41,204 nt of DNA from Oscillospiraceae bacterium. GTDB taxonomy: Bacteria > Bacillota > Clostridia > Oscillospirales > CAG-272. This document shows, piece after piece, positions 8,341-20,359 of the stretch. Position 1 is the stretch's first letter; the number at the start of each line of letters is the position of its first letter. The DNA lies in contig SVSC01000006.1 of the NCBI GenBank assembly GCA_015064525.1, forward strand, positions 1 to 41,204, given 5' to 3'. The notes below the pieces were generated by a model. That model saw only the letters and a list, made by a program, of their open reading frames with translations, searched no databases and was not told the origin of the DNA. The position numbers and the translations under genes are program-made.

Positions 8341-8387
8341 AAAAATCCCCCCTTTTTTCGTATTATTTACGAAGGAAGGGGGGATTA
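8333..8387 (-). terminator. Hairpin acting as terminator of the upstream gene and containing the SD of the Ntn hydrolase gene
   Basis: Minus strand AATCCCCCCTTCCTTCGTA-AATAA-TACGAAAAAAGGGGGGATTTTT: 19-bp stem with 2 mismatches followed by T5. Confidence 0.65.
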
Positions 8388-8394
8388 TTCGGAT

Positions 8395-9894
8395 TTATTC
8401 AAAAAACATTCCCTCAACGAACCGATCCATAAAATAAGGGTCGGTGGAGAGGTCGATGGATTCCGCCTCCTTGGCAATCGCAAGAACGCGGGCTTCGGCG
8501 TCACGGTCCAGAAGCAGGGCGCAGGCGCCTGTGAGGGCGGCGTTGCCCAGCACCTGCACGCGGGAGCGGAGCGACGGGGGAAAGAGCCCGATTTCCGCGG
8601 CGGAGGAAAGATCCAGAAAGCTGCCGAAGCCGCCCGCGATCAGCAGTCGGTCGATCTGCTCCTCGCTTGCGCTTCCGCGAAGCAAAAGGGTGCGGATCCC
8701 CGCGCAAACGGCGCTTTTTGCCAGCTGAACCGCGCGGATGTCGCTTTGCGTCAGGTAAACCGTTTCCGAAAGATGATAGGGATCCTCCTCCAAAAGTCCG
8801 GTTTCGTCCAGCTCCTCCAGTCGGAGCAAACAGGCAACGGCATCAAACAAGCCGCTTCCGCAAATGCCTTGGGGGGCTTGTTCGCCAACGGTGGTGTAAT
8901 GGAGCTTGCCGTTCACGATCGACACGTGGTCGATGGCGCCGGGACGCCCCAGCATTCCGCAGGCAATGCCCGCTCCCTCAAAGGCGGGGCCTGCCGCCGT
9001 GGAGCAGCAAAGGAGACGGTCGTTGGCGCGCAGAAGGATCTCTCCGTTGGTGCCAATGTCGGCAAGCAGCGTGCCGTCCCGCGCTCCGTCTGCCTCAGCG
9101 GCAAGGAGGGCGCAGGTGCTATCGGCGCCAACGAAGGCGGAAATGCAGGGGGGGAGATAGACTGTCGCATCCTCGGAAAGGGCTTGGATGCCAAGCGCTC
9201 CCGCCTTGTGCCACTCGCCAAAGAGGCGATCGGCTTGGAAGGGGGCGTGGGAGAGGGGATGGGTTGGGTGGTTGGTGAGGAGGCATAGCATCACGGTGTT
9301 GCCCGTAATCACGGCACCGTCGATGGCGGCGGCGCTTATGCCCGCCTGCAGAGCAAGGGTCTCGGCAAGGTGGGAAATGGCATTCCGCACCAGCCGCGCC
9401 AGCTCATTGCCGTGCCCCGCCATGGACGCTTCGATGCGCGACATCACGTCGGCGCCAAAGCTGCCCTGGGGGTTGCGCTCCCCTGCAACAGCCAGTAATT
9501 CGCCGTTTTTTCCGTAAAGTCTTGCCGCCAGAGTGGTGGTGCCAATATCCACCGCCATGCCGTAGTCGGTAAAAACAGGGGAGAGGGACGAGAGACGAAG
9601 CTCGCCGTGGGTTTGCACCTGCACGTCGCCGTTCTCTCGGGTTAACACCGTGCAGCTGCCCAGCGCGCGGGCTTGGCAGGCAAGTCGCCAACCGCGGTTC
9701 AGGCGTTCTCCAAGCGCCGCCCGCTCGCTGTCGGTGGGCTCGGAAAGCGCTCCCTCGGCGCGCACCGCGCATTTGCCGCAGGAGCCCCGACCGTTGCAGG
9801 GGAGCTCTAAATGATGATCCTCCCGAAGAAGCTCGGAAAGCAGGATTCCCTCGGGAGCTTCGATGGAAGCTCCGTTTACGGTAACAAAGATCAT
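8395..9894 (-). CDS. ASKHA-domain / RACo-like protein with N-terminal 2Fe-2S ferredoxin domain (DUF4445-type)
   Basis: LPCNGRGSCGKCAVRAEG (2Fe-2S), YGMAVDIGTTTLAARLYG, NPQGSFGADVMSRIEA, LLADIGTNGEILL, CGSGLFDAVA; ggaggtg SD upstream of ATG at 9894. Confidence 0.88.
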   Translation of the reverse strand: MIFVTVNGASIEAPEGILLSELLREDHHLELPCNGRGSCGKCAVRAEGALSEPTDSERAALGERLNRGWRLACQARALGSCTVLTRENGDVQVQTHGELRLSSLSPVFTDYGMAVDIGTTTLAARLYGKNGELLAVAGERNPQGSFGADVMSRIEASMAGHGNELARLVRNAISHLAETLALQAGISAAAIDGAVITGNTVMLCLLTNHPTHPLSHAPFQADRLFGEWHKAGALGIQALSEDATVYLPPCISAFVGADSTCALLAAEADGARDGTLLADIGTNGEILLRANDRLLCCSTAAGPAFEGAGIACGMLGRPGAIDHVSIVNGKLHYTTVGEQAPQGICGSGLFDAVACLLRLEELDETGLLEEDPYHLSETVYLTQSDIRAVQLAKSAVCAGIRTLLLRGSASEEQIDRLLIAGGFGSFLDLSSAAEIGLFPPSLRSRVQVLGNAALTGACALLLDRDAEARVLAIAKEAESIDLSTDPYFMDRFVEGMFFE

Positions 9895-9932
9895 GTCGGT
9901 TGCACCTCCATACGATTGTGGTATCGTGATTT

Positions 9933-10808
9933 TCAGCCGTTTTCCTCGTCGGGGGCTTCGGATTTGTCCGCGCGCTTGCCCGAAACCAAACGGCGCACTC
10001 TTTTGAGGTTCTCCTGCAGATCGCTGAAGAAGAAGGAGAAGGCGAGTCCCGCAAGGCAGAGGATCAGGGAAACCGCGGTGGCGCCGTTGAAGCCGAAGGG
10101 CATGGGCGCCTCGGAGCGAAGCACGTTGGGAATGATGGAGATAAATAAGCCGAAAATAATCGAGAAGGTTGCGGTGTAGAACCGCTTGAGCAAGGCGGTG
10201 ATGGCAAGAGAGAAGACAAGCACGCCGATCACGCCTCCGATCCCAATGGGGATCAGCAGGGAAATATCGAAATTTCCCACGGCGGTGAGCCAAACGCTGT
10301 AAAATCCGAGCGTGGAGAGAATGACCGCGCTGTCCACGCAGGGAAGGATGTAGGAGCCCGCAACGGCAATGCCAACCAGAACGCATTGGAAAGAATTTGG
10401 CTCCTGCAGCTGGGGAAACGACTGCGTGTTCAGAGAAAAGAGCAGGAGACCGAGAACCGCGGCAACCGCCATATGAACGTAGTATTTTTTGGAGAAGCCT
10501 TCTTTTTTTACCTCCTTCAAAAGCAGGGGAAGGGTTCCCAGCACCAAGCCCAGAAAGAGAAAGCGGGTTTGCATTTCAAAGGAGGAGAGGGCAAGCTCAA
10601 TGAGCTTGGAGGAGCCCACAAGACCAATGCCCATGCCCAGCGCCAGCGGCACTAAAAACAGCAGGTTTTTTTTGAAGTTCTTGAAAATGTGACCAATGGC
10701 GTCAACGGTTTGTCTGTAAAGCCCGAACACCACCAGCAGCACGCTTCCGCTGAGACCGGGCGCCATACCGCCGATGCCAACGACGATACCCTTAAGAAAA
10801 TTTTTCAT
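9933..10808 (-). CDS. DUF368 membrane protein (PopT-type undecaprenyl-phosphate transporter family)
   Basis: MKNFLKGIVVGIGGMAPGLSGSVLLVVFGLY... and internal GSYILPCVDSAVILSTLGFY. Confidence 0.82.
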   Translation of the reverse strand: MKNFLKGIVVGIGGMAPGLSGSVLLVVFGLYRQTVDAIGHIFKNFKKNLLFLVPLALGMGIGLVGSSKLIELALSSFEMQTRFLFLGLVLGTLPLLLKEVKKEGFSKKYYVHMAVAAVLGLLLFSLNTQSFPQLQEPNSFQCVLVGIAVAGSYILPCVDSAVILSTLGFYSVWLTAVGNFDISLLIPIGIGGVIGVLVFSLAITALLKRFYTATFSIIFGLFISIIPNVLRSEAPMPFGFNGATAVSLILCLAGLAFSFFFSDLQENLKRVRRLVSGKRADKSEAPDEENG

Positions 10809-10817
10809 ATAAGCTCC

Positions 10818-11612
10818 TTACGTTTCGGTGTTTAAGAGATCCTTACTCGGCTCTCCCTGTTGCTTCTTTGCCCGACGGTCGATCAAATACCAGGGCAGAT
10901 AGGAAAGGAAGAACATCAGCGTTACAACAGCCGTCATCACGGTGAGGCGCAGGGCAAAATTGGGGGGCAGAATGTCGAGAATGGAGGGGGTGTCCTCGGG
11001 GCGCGCCATGAACAGATAGTTGGCGCCCGGCCCGATCACCCGATTGGCGAGGTACGCCACCGCCGCCAGCACAACCAGCATTCCGTAGGATTTGAATGCC
11101 GAGCGAACGGTGGGGCGCATACGGTGAACGAAGATCATATAGAAGATGGTAACGTAGCCCAGCGTATGCTCCAGCCAGAACTGATAATAGCGGAAACGGG
11201 TGGGCCCCGTGTTGGTGATCACGGTGGGGGTGATGAGGGCGAACACGGTTCCGGAAAAGAGCCAGAAATAGGCAATGTCGAACAGCGATTGGGATTTTCC
11301 GATCAGCAGATAGCTGCAAAAGATCACAGCCCAGCCGCAAACCGTGATGGGAAGATGATCCACGGGGTTGGGATTCAATTCGGTGATGCCAACCAGACGC
11401 CAGAAATATGACATTTCCGAAACGATCAGAGCAAACGCCAACGTATATCGAATGGCGGTATCATGCTTGGAGCTTGCCAAGCGCTCCCGATAGCGGTAGA
11501 TCAGAAGAATGGCGAGAATCATCAAAAGGATGGGGAGCAGGTGGGCAAGAGAAAAGTTGTTGAATTCCACCTCGGTGCCCTTGCCGAAAAAATAATGGAA
11601 AAAATCCTTCAT
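10818..11612 (-). CDS. TIGR02206 / YwaF family membrane protein
   Basis: Multi-TM; HLPITVCGWAVIFCSYLLIGKSQSLFDIAYFWLFSGTVFALITP pattern. Confidence 0.75.
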   Translation of the reverse strand: MKDFFHYFFGKGTEVEFNNFSLAHLLPILLMILAILLIYRYRERLASSKHDTAIRYTLAFALIVSEMSYFWRLVGITELNPNPVDHLPITVCGWAVIFCSYLLIGKSQSLFDIAYFWLFSGTVFALITPTVITNTGPTRFRYYQFWLEHTLGYVTIFYMIFVHRMRPTVRSAFKSYGMLVVLAAVAYLANRVIGPGANYLFMARPEDTPSILDILPPNFALRLTVMTAVVTLMFFLSYLPWYLIDRRAKKQQGEPSKDLLNTET

Positions 11613-11711
11613 ATCGGGTCTCTCTTTCGTTGTAATTTAGTAAAAATTCGGGATGGAGTCAGAGTTGCGCATTTCGGAGAGAGCAGCGATCGTTATTTGC
11701 AACGAAAGGTT

Positions 11712-12623
11712 TCAGAGAGGATCGAGCAGCTTCCGCAGATCGTTTTCGTCGAAGGCGGGCGTGTAGTGAGAAACGGCAGAGGAGCGCGCCTGCAGATAGC
11801 CCTCAAAGCCAAGGGAGCACGCGGTGTTAAGCACGTCCTCATACTCAAAGGACGTAACCCGACGGCGGAGATTTTTGGGCGCGTCGGCGGGGGCAAACGC
11901 GGGGGTGTACTGGCTCATCAGGGAGAGTAGAAAGGCGCGATTGCCAAAGCGTTGGCAAAGGGCATTCAGGAGAGCCTTGGAGTCCTCCCTGCAGCCGGGA
12001 AGCACCAAATGCCGCAGGATCACGCCCCTTCGGAGCAGTCCGTTTTCATCAAAAACGGGAGCGCCAACCTGAGAGAGCATTTCCTCCAATGCCGCCATCG
12101 CAACGGGAAAATAATCGGGCGCGGCAGAATAGGCAAGGGACAGCTCGGATGAAAAATACTTACAGTCGGGGAGGTAGACGTCGATCAGCCCCTGCAGTCC
12201 TTTGAGCGATTCTGCCGAGTCATAGCCTCCGCAGTTGTAGACCACGGGAATGCCCAGCTTTGGTCGAGCCTTTTGCAGAATGGGGATCAATTGATCCGTG
12301 TAATGGGTGGGGGTGACCAGATTGATATTGGCGGCGCCCCGATCCCGCAGGCGAAGGAACAGGCGCTCCAGCTCCTCGGGAGAAACGGCAACGCCTGCCT
12401 GCTCGCCGTTGCTGATGCGACGATTCTGACAGTAGACGCACCGCAGGTTACAGCCGCAAAAAAAGACCGTTCCCGAACCGTTTGCTCCGCTGATCGAGGG
12501 CTCCTCCCAGGGGTGGAGGTCGGCGCGGGCGATGCGAAGCTCCGCGGGCATTCCGCAATAGCCCCGTCTGCGTTGTCGGTCAACGCCGCAGGCGCGGGGG
12601 CAGGCGTTACAGCTCGCTCTCAT
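11712..12623 (-). CDS. Radical SAM protein, pyruvate formate-lyase-activating-enzyme-like (PflX type)
   Basis: CNACPRACGVDR...GYCGMP, FFCGCNLRCVYCQNRRIS (CxxxCxxC), VYNCGGYDS. Confidence 0.88.
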   Translation of the reverse strand: MRASCNACPRACGVDRQRRRGYCGMPAELRIARADLHPWEEPSISGANGSGTVFFCGCNLRCVYCQNRRISNGEQAGVAVSPEELERLFLRLRDRGAANINLVTPTHYTDQLIPILQKARPKLGIPVVYNCGGYDSAESLKGLQGLIDVYLPDCKYFSSELSLAYSAAPDYFPVAMAALEEMLSQVGAPVFDENGLLRRGVILRHLVLPGCREDSKALLNALCQRFGNRAFLLSLMSQYTPAFAPADAPKNLRRRVTSFEYEDVLNTACSLGFEGYLQARSSAVSHYTPAFDENDLRKLLDPL

Positions 12624-13197
12624 GGGGAGCGCCCTCCTTTTCGTAGCGGAACAGTTTTTTGTTGTAAACGTATCCTACCTCGGTTTGGTTGTTTACCAGC
12701 ACCAAATAGAATTCGTTTTCGGGAACAGAGGTGTTCATAAGTCCCTCGCCGGACAGATGGCAGTTCTTGCTCCATGAATAGTGCCTGTAGATGGATGGCA
12801 CTCTCCATTGCCCGGAGGGAAAATAGAAAAAGGTGACCACTTTTGAAAAGTGTGCGCTTCGTCTGCCGGCGTGCGGCTCATAGATCTGCTCCTCGCCAAT
12901 GTGGGTCAGCTTATCGGTGATCACGGTGAAGCCGCCGTTTTTGATGCTCTGCCTGCGACGCCGCTTTTCCTGCCAAATGAGGATCAGACGATAGAAATTG
13001 TAAACGGGGATCAGCATGATCACCCCGAACACGATCCAGCTGTCCAGCAGTCGCCCCAGCACAATGGCGAGCGCAGCGTAGGGAATGATAAAGGTAAAGC
13101 GATGTTCCTCGGCGTTGGAAAATTTCCGATCCTCATATTTCAGCAGGTCGGAAATGATGCCTTGATCGGTTAGCAGCTCTCGGTGGGATTCGTTCAT
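12607..13197 (-). CDS. Hypothetical membrane protein
   Basis: MNESHRELLTDQGIISDLL... with two hydrophobic segments; overlaps the start of the radical SAM gene by 17 bp. Confidence 0.6.
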   Translation of the reverse strand: MNESHRELLTDQGIISDLLKYEDRKFSNAEEHRFTFIIPYAALAIVLGRLLDSWIVFGVIMLIPVYNFYRLILIWQEKRRRRQSIKNGGFTVITDKLTHIGEEQIYEPHAGRRSAHFSKVVTFFYFPSGQWRVPSIYRHYSWSKNCHLSGEGLMNTSVPENEFYLVLVNNQTEVGYVYNKKLFRYEKEGAPHESEL

Positions 13198-13296
13198 GGG
13201 GGCCTCCGATTGGGGGATTTTGGGTACAGTATAGCATAAAATCCGCGCTGTGTCAAGAAAACATCCGCGGCTTTCTTGAAAAAAAGAAAAAAACGG

Positions 13297-13325
13297 GTGA
13301 CAAATTGCGGAAAATGTGGTATAAT
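13297..13325 (+). promoter_or_regulatory. Sigma-A-type promoter of pncC
   Basis: GTGACA - 17 nt - TATAAT. Confidence 0.6.
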
Positions 13326-13418
13326 CAAGGAAAGAACCGAGAAAACGGGGGCAGGGAAGGCGCAGAAGCAAGTTCCGAGAACCGCGAAGCTCACGTTCGG
13401 AAACGGGAGGAGTATTTC

Positions 13419-13913
13419 ATGAAAAACGCCATGCGTCAGGCGCGTTGCCTGACCAAGCTGTTGCTGCAAAGAGGGGAGACGCTTGCAACGGCGGAGTCCT
13501 GCACGGGAGGGCTGATTGCCAAGCTGATCACCGATATTCCCGGAAGCTCCGCGGCTTTTCCGGGAGGATGCGTTACCTATACCAATGAGATCAAGGAGAA
13601 GCTCCTTGGAGTTCGCGCCGAAACGATCGAAAAATATACCGAGGTCAGCCTTCCGTGTGCCGAGGAAATGGCGGAGGGGGCGCGGCGAGCGCTGGGAGCC
13701 CATTGGGGTGTTTCCACAACGGGCTATGCGGGTCCCGCGGGCGGCACCGAGGCAGATCCCGTTGGAACGGTGTATATTGCCGTTGCGGGAGAGACGGGGG
13801 TCTTCAGCTTCCGTTTTTCGGCACCGTTGGGCGCCACCAGAGCGCAAGTGCGGGCTGCGGCGGCAAAAGCGGCGCTGGAAGCGGTGGAGGCGCGGATGCG
13901 CGAGGCGCGTTGA
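13419..13913 (+). CDS. pncC: Nicotinamide-nucleotide amidohydrolase (CinA C-terminal domain, stand-alone)
   Basis: LATAESCTGGLIAKLITDIPGSSAAFPGGCVTYTNEIKEKLLGV...STTGYAGPAGGTEADPVGTVYIAV; gggaggag SD. Confidence 0.9.
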   Translation: MKNAMRQARCLTKLLLQRGETLATAESCTGGLIAKLITDIPGSSAAFPGGCVTYTNEIKEKLLGVRAETIEKYTEVSLPCAEEMAEGARRALGAHWGVSTTGYAGPAGGTEADPVGTVYIAVAGETGVFSFRFSAPLGATRAQVRAAAAKAALEAVEARMREAR

Positions 13914-13976
13914 TCGGGGCGATTGGCGCCCTCGGCGCGTTGGTTGTCCTTCCGTGAGCCTTTTTTGAAAAACACC

Positions 13977-14005
13977 TTGACAAAGCAGAAAAAATATGGC
14001 ATAAT
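13977..14005 (+). promoter_or_regulatory. Sigma-A-type promoter of the beta-galactosidase gene
   Basis: TTGACA - 17 nt - CATAAT. Confidence 0.65.
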
Positions 14006-14051
14006 ACCCATAGTTTCCGCCAAGCTTGATCGAATAACATACAAACAATAG

Positions 14052-17141
<3,090 letters not shown>

Positions 17142-17152
17142 AAAGGATTCTG

Positions 17153-17536
17153 AACCCAAACGCTCCAAGGGGTTAGTTTGGGAAGAAAAGGGTGGCTTGT
17201 GGAACCTTCTTGAAAGAAGGTTCCACACCTCCAAGAACTTTCTCGTAGGGGTTGGTTTAGAGTTTGTGATACATGGCTGGCTGGTCGGTAGTTTTATGCC
17301 GCCTATCTGCGGTACGCTGATCAAGCAATCGCTGCCGCAAGCGTTTAGGTACCACCACCCTAAACGCTCCATAAGGTTAGATTGTTTGAACTGTTTTGGA
17401 CACAGATAAAATCTCATTCTCGGGGATAGCATGACCGAATTACAATCAAACAAGAGTCGAGTCTGGAAAGCGGGCTTGCCCGCCGAGTTTGGAAAGTGGG
17501 CTTGTCCGCCGAGTTTGGAAAGTAGGCTTGTCCGCC
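17153..17536 (+). repeat. Modular dispersed intergenic repeat, copy A
   Basis: Shares blocks with 23703-24410 and the reverse complement of 39045-39402: tgtggaaccttctt..aagaaggttccacacctccaagaactttc; gcggtacgctgatcaagcaat..gctgccgcaagcg; gaactgttttggacacagataaaatctcattctcgggga. Confidence 0.85.
17459..17536 (+). repeat. 26-bp tandem repeat x3 just upstream of obgE
   Basis: gagtctggaaagcgggcttgcccgcc / gagtttggaaagtgggcttgtccgcc / gagtttggaaagtaggcttgtccgcc. Confidence 0.9.
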
Positions 17537-17571
17537 CGACGATTTCGCATTCAAAGAGAGGAGTGTTCACA

Positions 17572-18852
17572 TTGTTTGTAGATCACGTAAAAATCCACAT
17601 CAAAGCAGGTGACGGAGGCAACGGCGCCGTAGCGTTTCACCGAGAAAAATATGTCTCCGCGGGCGGCCCCGACGGTGGAGACGGCGGCAGAGGCGGAAAC
17701 GTTGTCTTTCGCGTTGATCAGGGAACCAACACCCTTCTCGCCTTCCGCTATAAGCACCACTTCGCGGCAGAGCGGGGGGGTGACGGAAAGGGCTCCAAGT
17801 TTCACGGAGCCAACGGCAAGGATCTGATCATCATGGTTCCTCCGGGAACACTGATCCTCGACGTGGAAAGCGGCAAGATCATCCACGATATGTCCGAGGA
17901 TGACGGCGCCGACTATATTGCCTGCAAGGGCGGTCGGGGCGGTTGGGGCAACCGTCATTTCGCAACCCCCACCCGTCAGGTTCCCATGTTTGCCAAAAAC
18001 GGCACCCGCGGTGAGGAAAAAGAGGTGACTCTGGAGCTGAAAATGCTTGCCGACGTTGGCATCATCGGTTACCCCAGCGTTGGAAAGTCCTCGATTCTTG
18101 CCCGCATCAGCGCCGCCAAGCCCAAGATTGCCGACTATCATTTTACCACTCTTTCCCCAAACCTTGGCGTTGTTCGCACAGGGGGCGAGCAGGGCTTTGT
18201 TGCCGCCGACATTCCGGGGCTCATTGAGGGCGCCGCCGACGGCGCCGGATTGGGTCACGAATTCCTCCGCCACATCGACCGTTGCCGTCTCCTTTGGCAC
18301 GTGGTGGATATCTCCTGTTTTGAGGGCAGAGATCCCATTGACGACGTGGAGAGCATCAACGTGGAATTGGATCGCTACAGTCCCGAGCTTGCCGACCGCC
18401 CCCAGATCATTGTTTGCAACAAGACCGACGCGCTGGATCGGGAGCTGGTGGACGTGGATGCCTTTGAGCATTTTGTGGAGGTGAACGGCTGGGAGCTGTT
18501 CTACGTTTCCGCCGCCACGGGAGAGGGACTGGACGCCTTGCTCCGCCGCACCGCGGAGCGCCTGCGGGAGCTTCCCCCCATGAAGGTCTACGCCAAGGAA
18601 TACGATCCCGAGGATGCCTACGTTGGCGGTGGCAAGGAAACCGTAATCCGCCGCGAGAACGATACCTTCTTTGTGGAAGGCGAATGGCTTCTGAACCTGA
18701 TGGGGCAGATCAATTTCAGCGACTATGAGTCTCTCAATTTCTTCCAGAGAGTTCTCCAGAGAAGCGGTGTGTTTGAGGCGCTGGAGGCAAAGGGCTGTCG
18801 CGACGGTCACACGGTGTCGATCTATGACTTTGAATTTGAATACGTGAAATAA
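17572..18852 (+). CDS. obgE: GTPase Obg/CgtA (TTG start)
   Basis: FVDHVKIHIKAGDGGNGAVAFHREKYVSAGGPDGGDGGRGGNV; G1 GYPSVGKSS, G3 DIPGLIEGAADGAGLGHEFLRH, NKTD; C-terminal OCT domain. Confidence 0.95.
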   Translation: MFVDHVKIHIKAGDGGNGAVAFHREKYVSAGGPDGGDGGRGGNVVFRVDQGTNTLLAFRYKHHFAAERGGDGKGSKFHGANGKDLIIMVPPGTLILDVESGKIIHDMSEDDGADYIACKGGRGGWGNRHFATPTRQVPMFAKNGTRGEEKEVTLELKMLADVGIIGYPSVGKSSILARISAAKPKIADYHFTTLSPNLGVVRTGGEQGFVAADIPGLIEGAADGAGLGHEFLRHIDRCRLLWHVVDISCFEGRDPIDDVESINVELDRYSPELADRPQIIVCNKTDALDRELVDVDAFEHFVEVNGWELFYVSAATGEGLDALLRRTAERLRELPPMKVYAKEYDPEDAYVGGGKETVIRRENDTFFVEGEWLLNLMGQINFSDYESLNFFQRVLQRSGVFEALEAKGCRDGHTVSIYDFEFEYVK

Positions 18853-18874
18853 AATGCAGAAAGAGGCGAACACT

Positions 18875-20014
18875 ATGAATTTTGAAAAGCTGAACGCGCT
18901 GATGGAAGCGCAGCCCGCCCGCGGAATCCCCTTTAGTCATGTTATCGTAACCAAGGACGGTGAAACCGTTTTTGAAAAGTCGGTTGGCTTTGCCGATGCC
19001 GAGGGGAAGGTTCCCTACACCAACGACCACCTTTGCTGGATCTTCTCCTGCACCAAGGTGATCACCTGCGTTGCCGCTATGCGGCTGGTGGAGGAGGGGC
19101 GGTTGCAGCTGAGCGATCCCGTTTCCAAATATCTCCCCGCCTTTGCGGAGCTGACCGTAATGCAGAAGGATAAGACCGTTACTCCCGCGAAGAACGTGAT
19201 GACCGTTGAGCATCTTTTCACCATGACGGGCGGTCTGGACTACGATCTTCGCGCTCCGGCGATTCTGGAGGCGCTGTCGAACCCCGAAAACGGAACGGTG
19301 GAGATCGTTTCCGCCATGGCAAAGAAGCCCCTCCAGTTTGAGCCCGGCACACACTATGCCTACAGCCTTTGCCACGACGTTTTGGCGGCTGTGGTGGAGG
19401 TGGTGAGCGGGATGCGCTTCTCCGACTATCTGCAAGCCAATCTGCTGGACCCGCTGGGAATGACCGAAACGGGATTTCGCCCCACCCCCGAGCAGAAGGA
19501 GAGAATCTGCAGCTCCTTCGATTTTCATATCGCCAAGGGAGAGGCAATGCCCCGCGTTCCCGACAACGCCTACGCCCTCAGCTCCAACTATGATAGCGGC
19601 GGAGCAGGTCTGTTCAGCCGTCCTGCCGACTACATCAAGCTTCTCACAGCCCTCGCCTGCAACGGCGTTGCGCCCAACGGTTATCGGGTACTAAAGCCCG
19701 AAACCATTGCCATGATGGAGGAGAACCGCCTGTGCGATACTGCTTGGAAAGACTTTATCAACCGCAACGGCAGACACTACGGCTACGGTTGGGGACTCTG
19801 CGGACGGGTTCACGTGAATCCCGTTTACTCTCACGCCGCCACCTCCGTAGGTGAATTCGGATGGGATGGTGCCGCAGGAGCCTATGCCTTGGTGGATCGG
19901 AAAAACGGCGTTGCCATCTACTACGCCCAGCAGGTGCGTGGCTGCGGCTACGTTTACAACGTGATTCATCCGCGTATTCGCGACCTTGCCATGGAGGGCA
20001 TTTTCGGAGAATAA
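18875..20014 (+). CDS. Serine hydrolase, class C beta-lactamase-like
   Basis: WIFSCTKVIT (SxxK), HYAYSLCHDVLAAVVEVVSG (YxN-type region), C-terminal HAATSVGEFGWDGAAGAYALVDRKNGVAIYYAQQV. Confidence 0.88.
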   Translation: MNFEKLNALMEAQPARGIPFSHVIVTKDGETVFEKSVGFADAEGKVPYTNDHLCWIFSCTKVITCVAAMRLVEEGRLQLSDPVSKYLPAFAELTVMQKDKTVTPAKNVMTVEHLFTMTGGLDYDLRAPAILEALSNPENGTVEIVSAMAKKPLQFEPGTHYAYSLCHDVLAAVVEVVSGMRFSDYLQANLLDPLGMTETGFRPTPEQKERICSSFDFHIAKGEAMPRVPDNAYALSSNYDSGGAGLFSRPADYIKLLTALACNGVAPNGYRVLKPETIAMMEENRLCDTAWKDFINRNGRHYGYGWGLCGRVHVNPVYSHAATSVGEFGWDGAAGAYALVDRKNGVAIYYAQQVRGCGYVYNVIHPRIRDLAMEGIFGE

Positions 20015-20028
20015 TTTCGGTTCCGACG

Positions 20029-20061
20029 GAGGGGCTGCGCATTTGGCGCAGCCCCTCTTAA
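20029..20061 (+). terminator. Rho-independent terminator
   Basis: gaggggctgcgc-atttg-gcgcagcccctc ttaa. Confidence 0.65.
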
Positions 20062-20331
20062 TACGCTCCCCTTGTGCAAAACATCGAAAAAATATGGCGA
20101 TCTCTTTTTTTGCTGTTTTTATGGGAATACCATTTAAAATCATGGATTTCCCGTTTCCTTTTGTGGGATTTCTCGCCTCTTTTTTGAAAATCCTCGGCTC
20201 CTCCGCCAAAGCGTCCGTTGCTTTTTTTCATTCCCCTTGTGGCTTTTTCCAACAAGCTTCGTGATAATTCCCAATTTGTGAAAAACCTGTTTTCTTTCTG
20301 TTAAAACCAAGTATCTTTTTTTCGAAAACGG

Positions 20332-20359
20332 TTGACATTCCACTCCATCGTGCTATAAT
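20332..20359 (+). promoter_or_regulatory. Sigma-A-type promoter of the ABC exporter gene
   Basis: TTGACA - 16 nt - TATAAT, followed by a leader of about 150 nt. Confidence 0.65.

Noticed and set aside
8395-9894. RACo-like gene considered as part of a corrinoid methyltransferase operon
   Set aside because: No corrinoid protein or methyltransferase gene lies nearby; neighbours are DUF368, YwaF-like and Ntn hydrolase genes, so only the general family is assigned.
8395-10386. 663-aa minus ORF as a fusion
   Set aside because: The N-terminal 164 aa run antisense-like across the DUF368 gene out of frame; the true gene starts at ATG 9894 with an SD.
17459-17536. Tandem 26-bp units considered as a CRISPR array
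   Set aside because: Units are directly adjacent with no spacers and no cas genes nearby.
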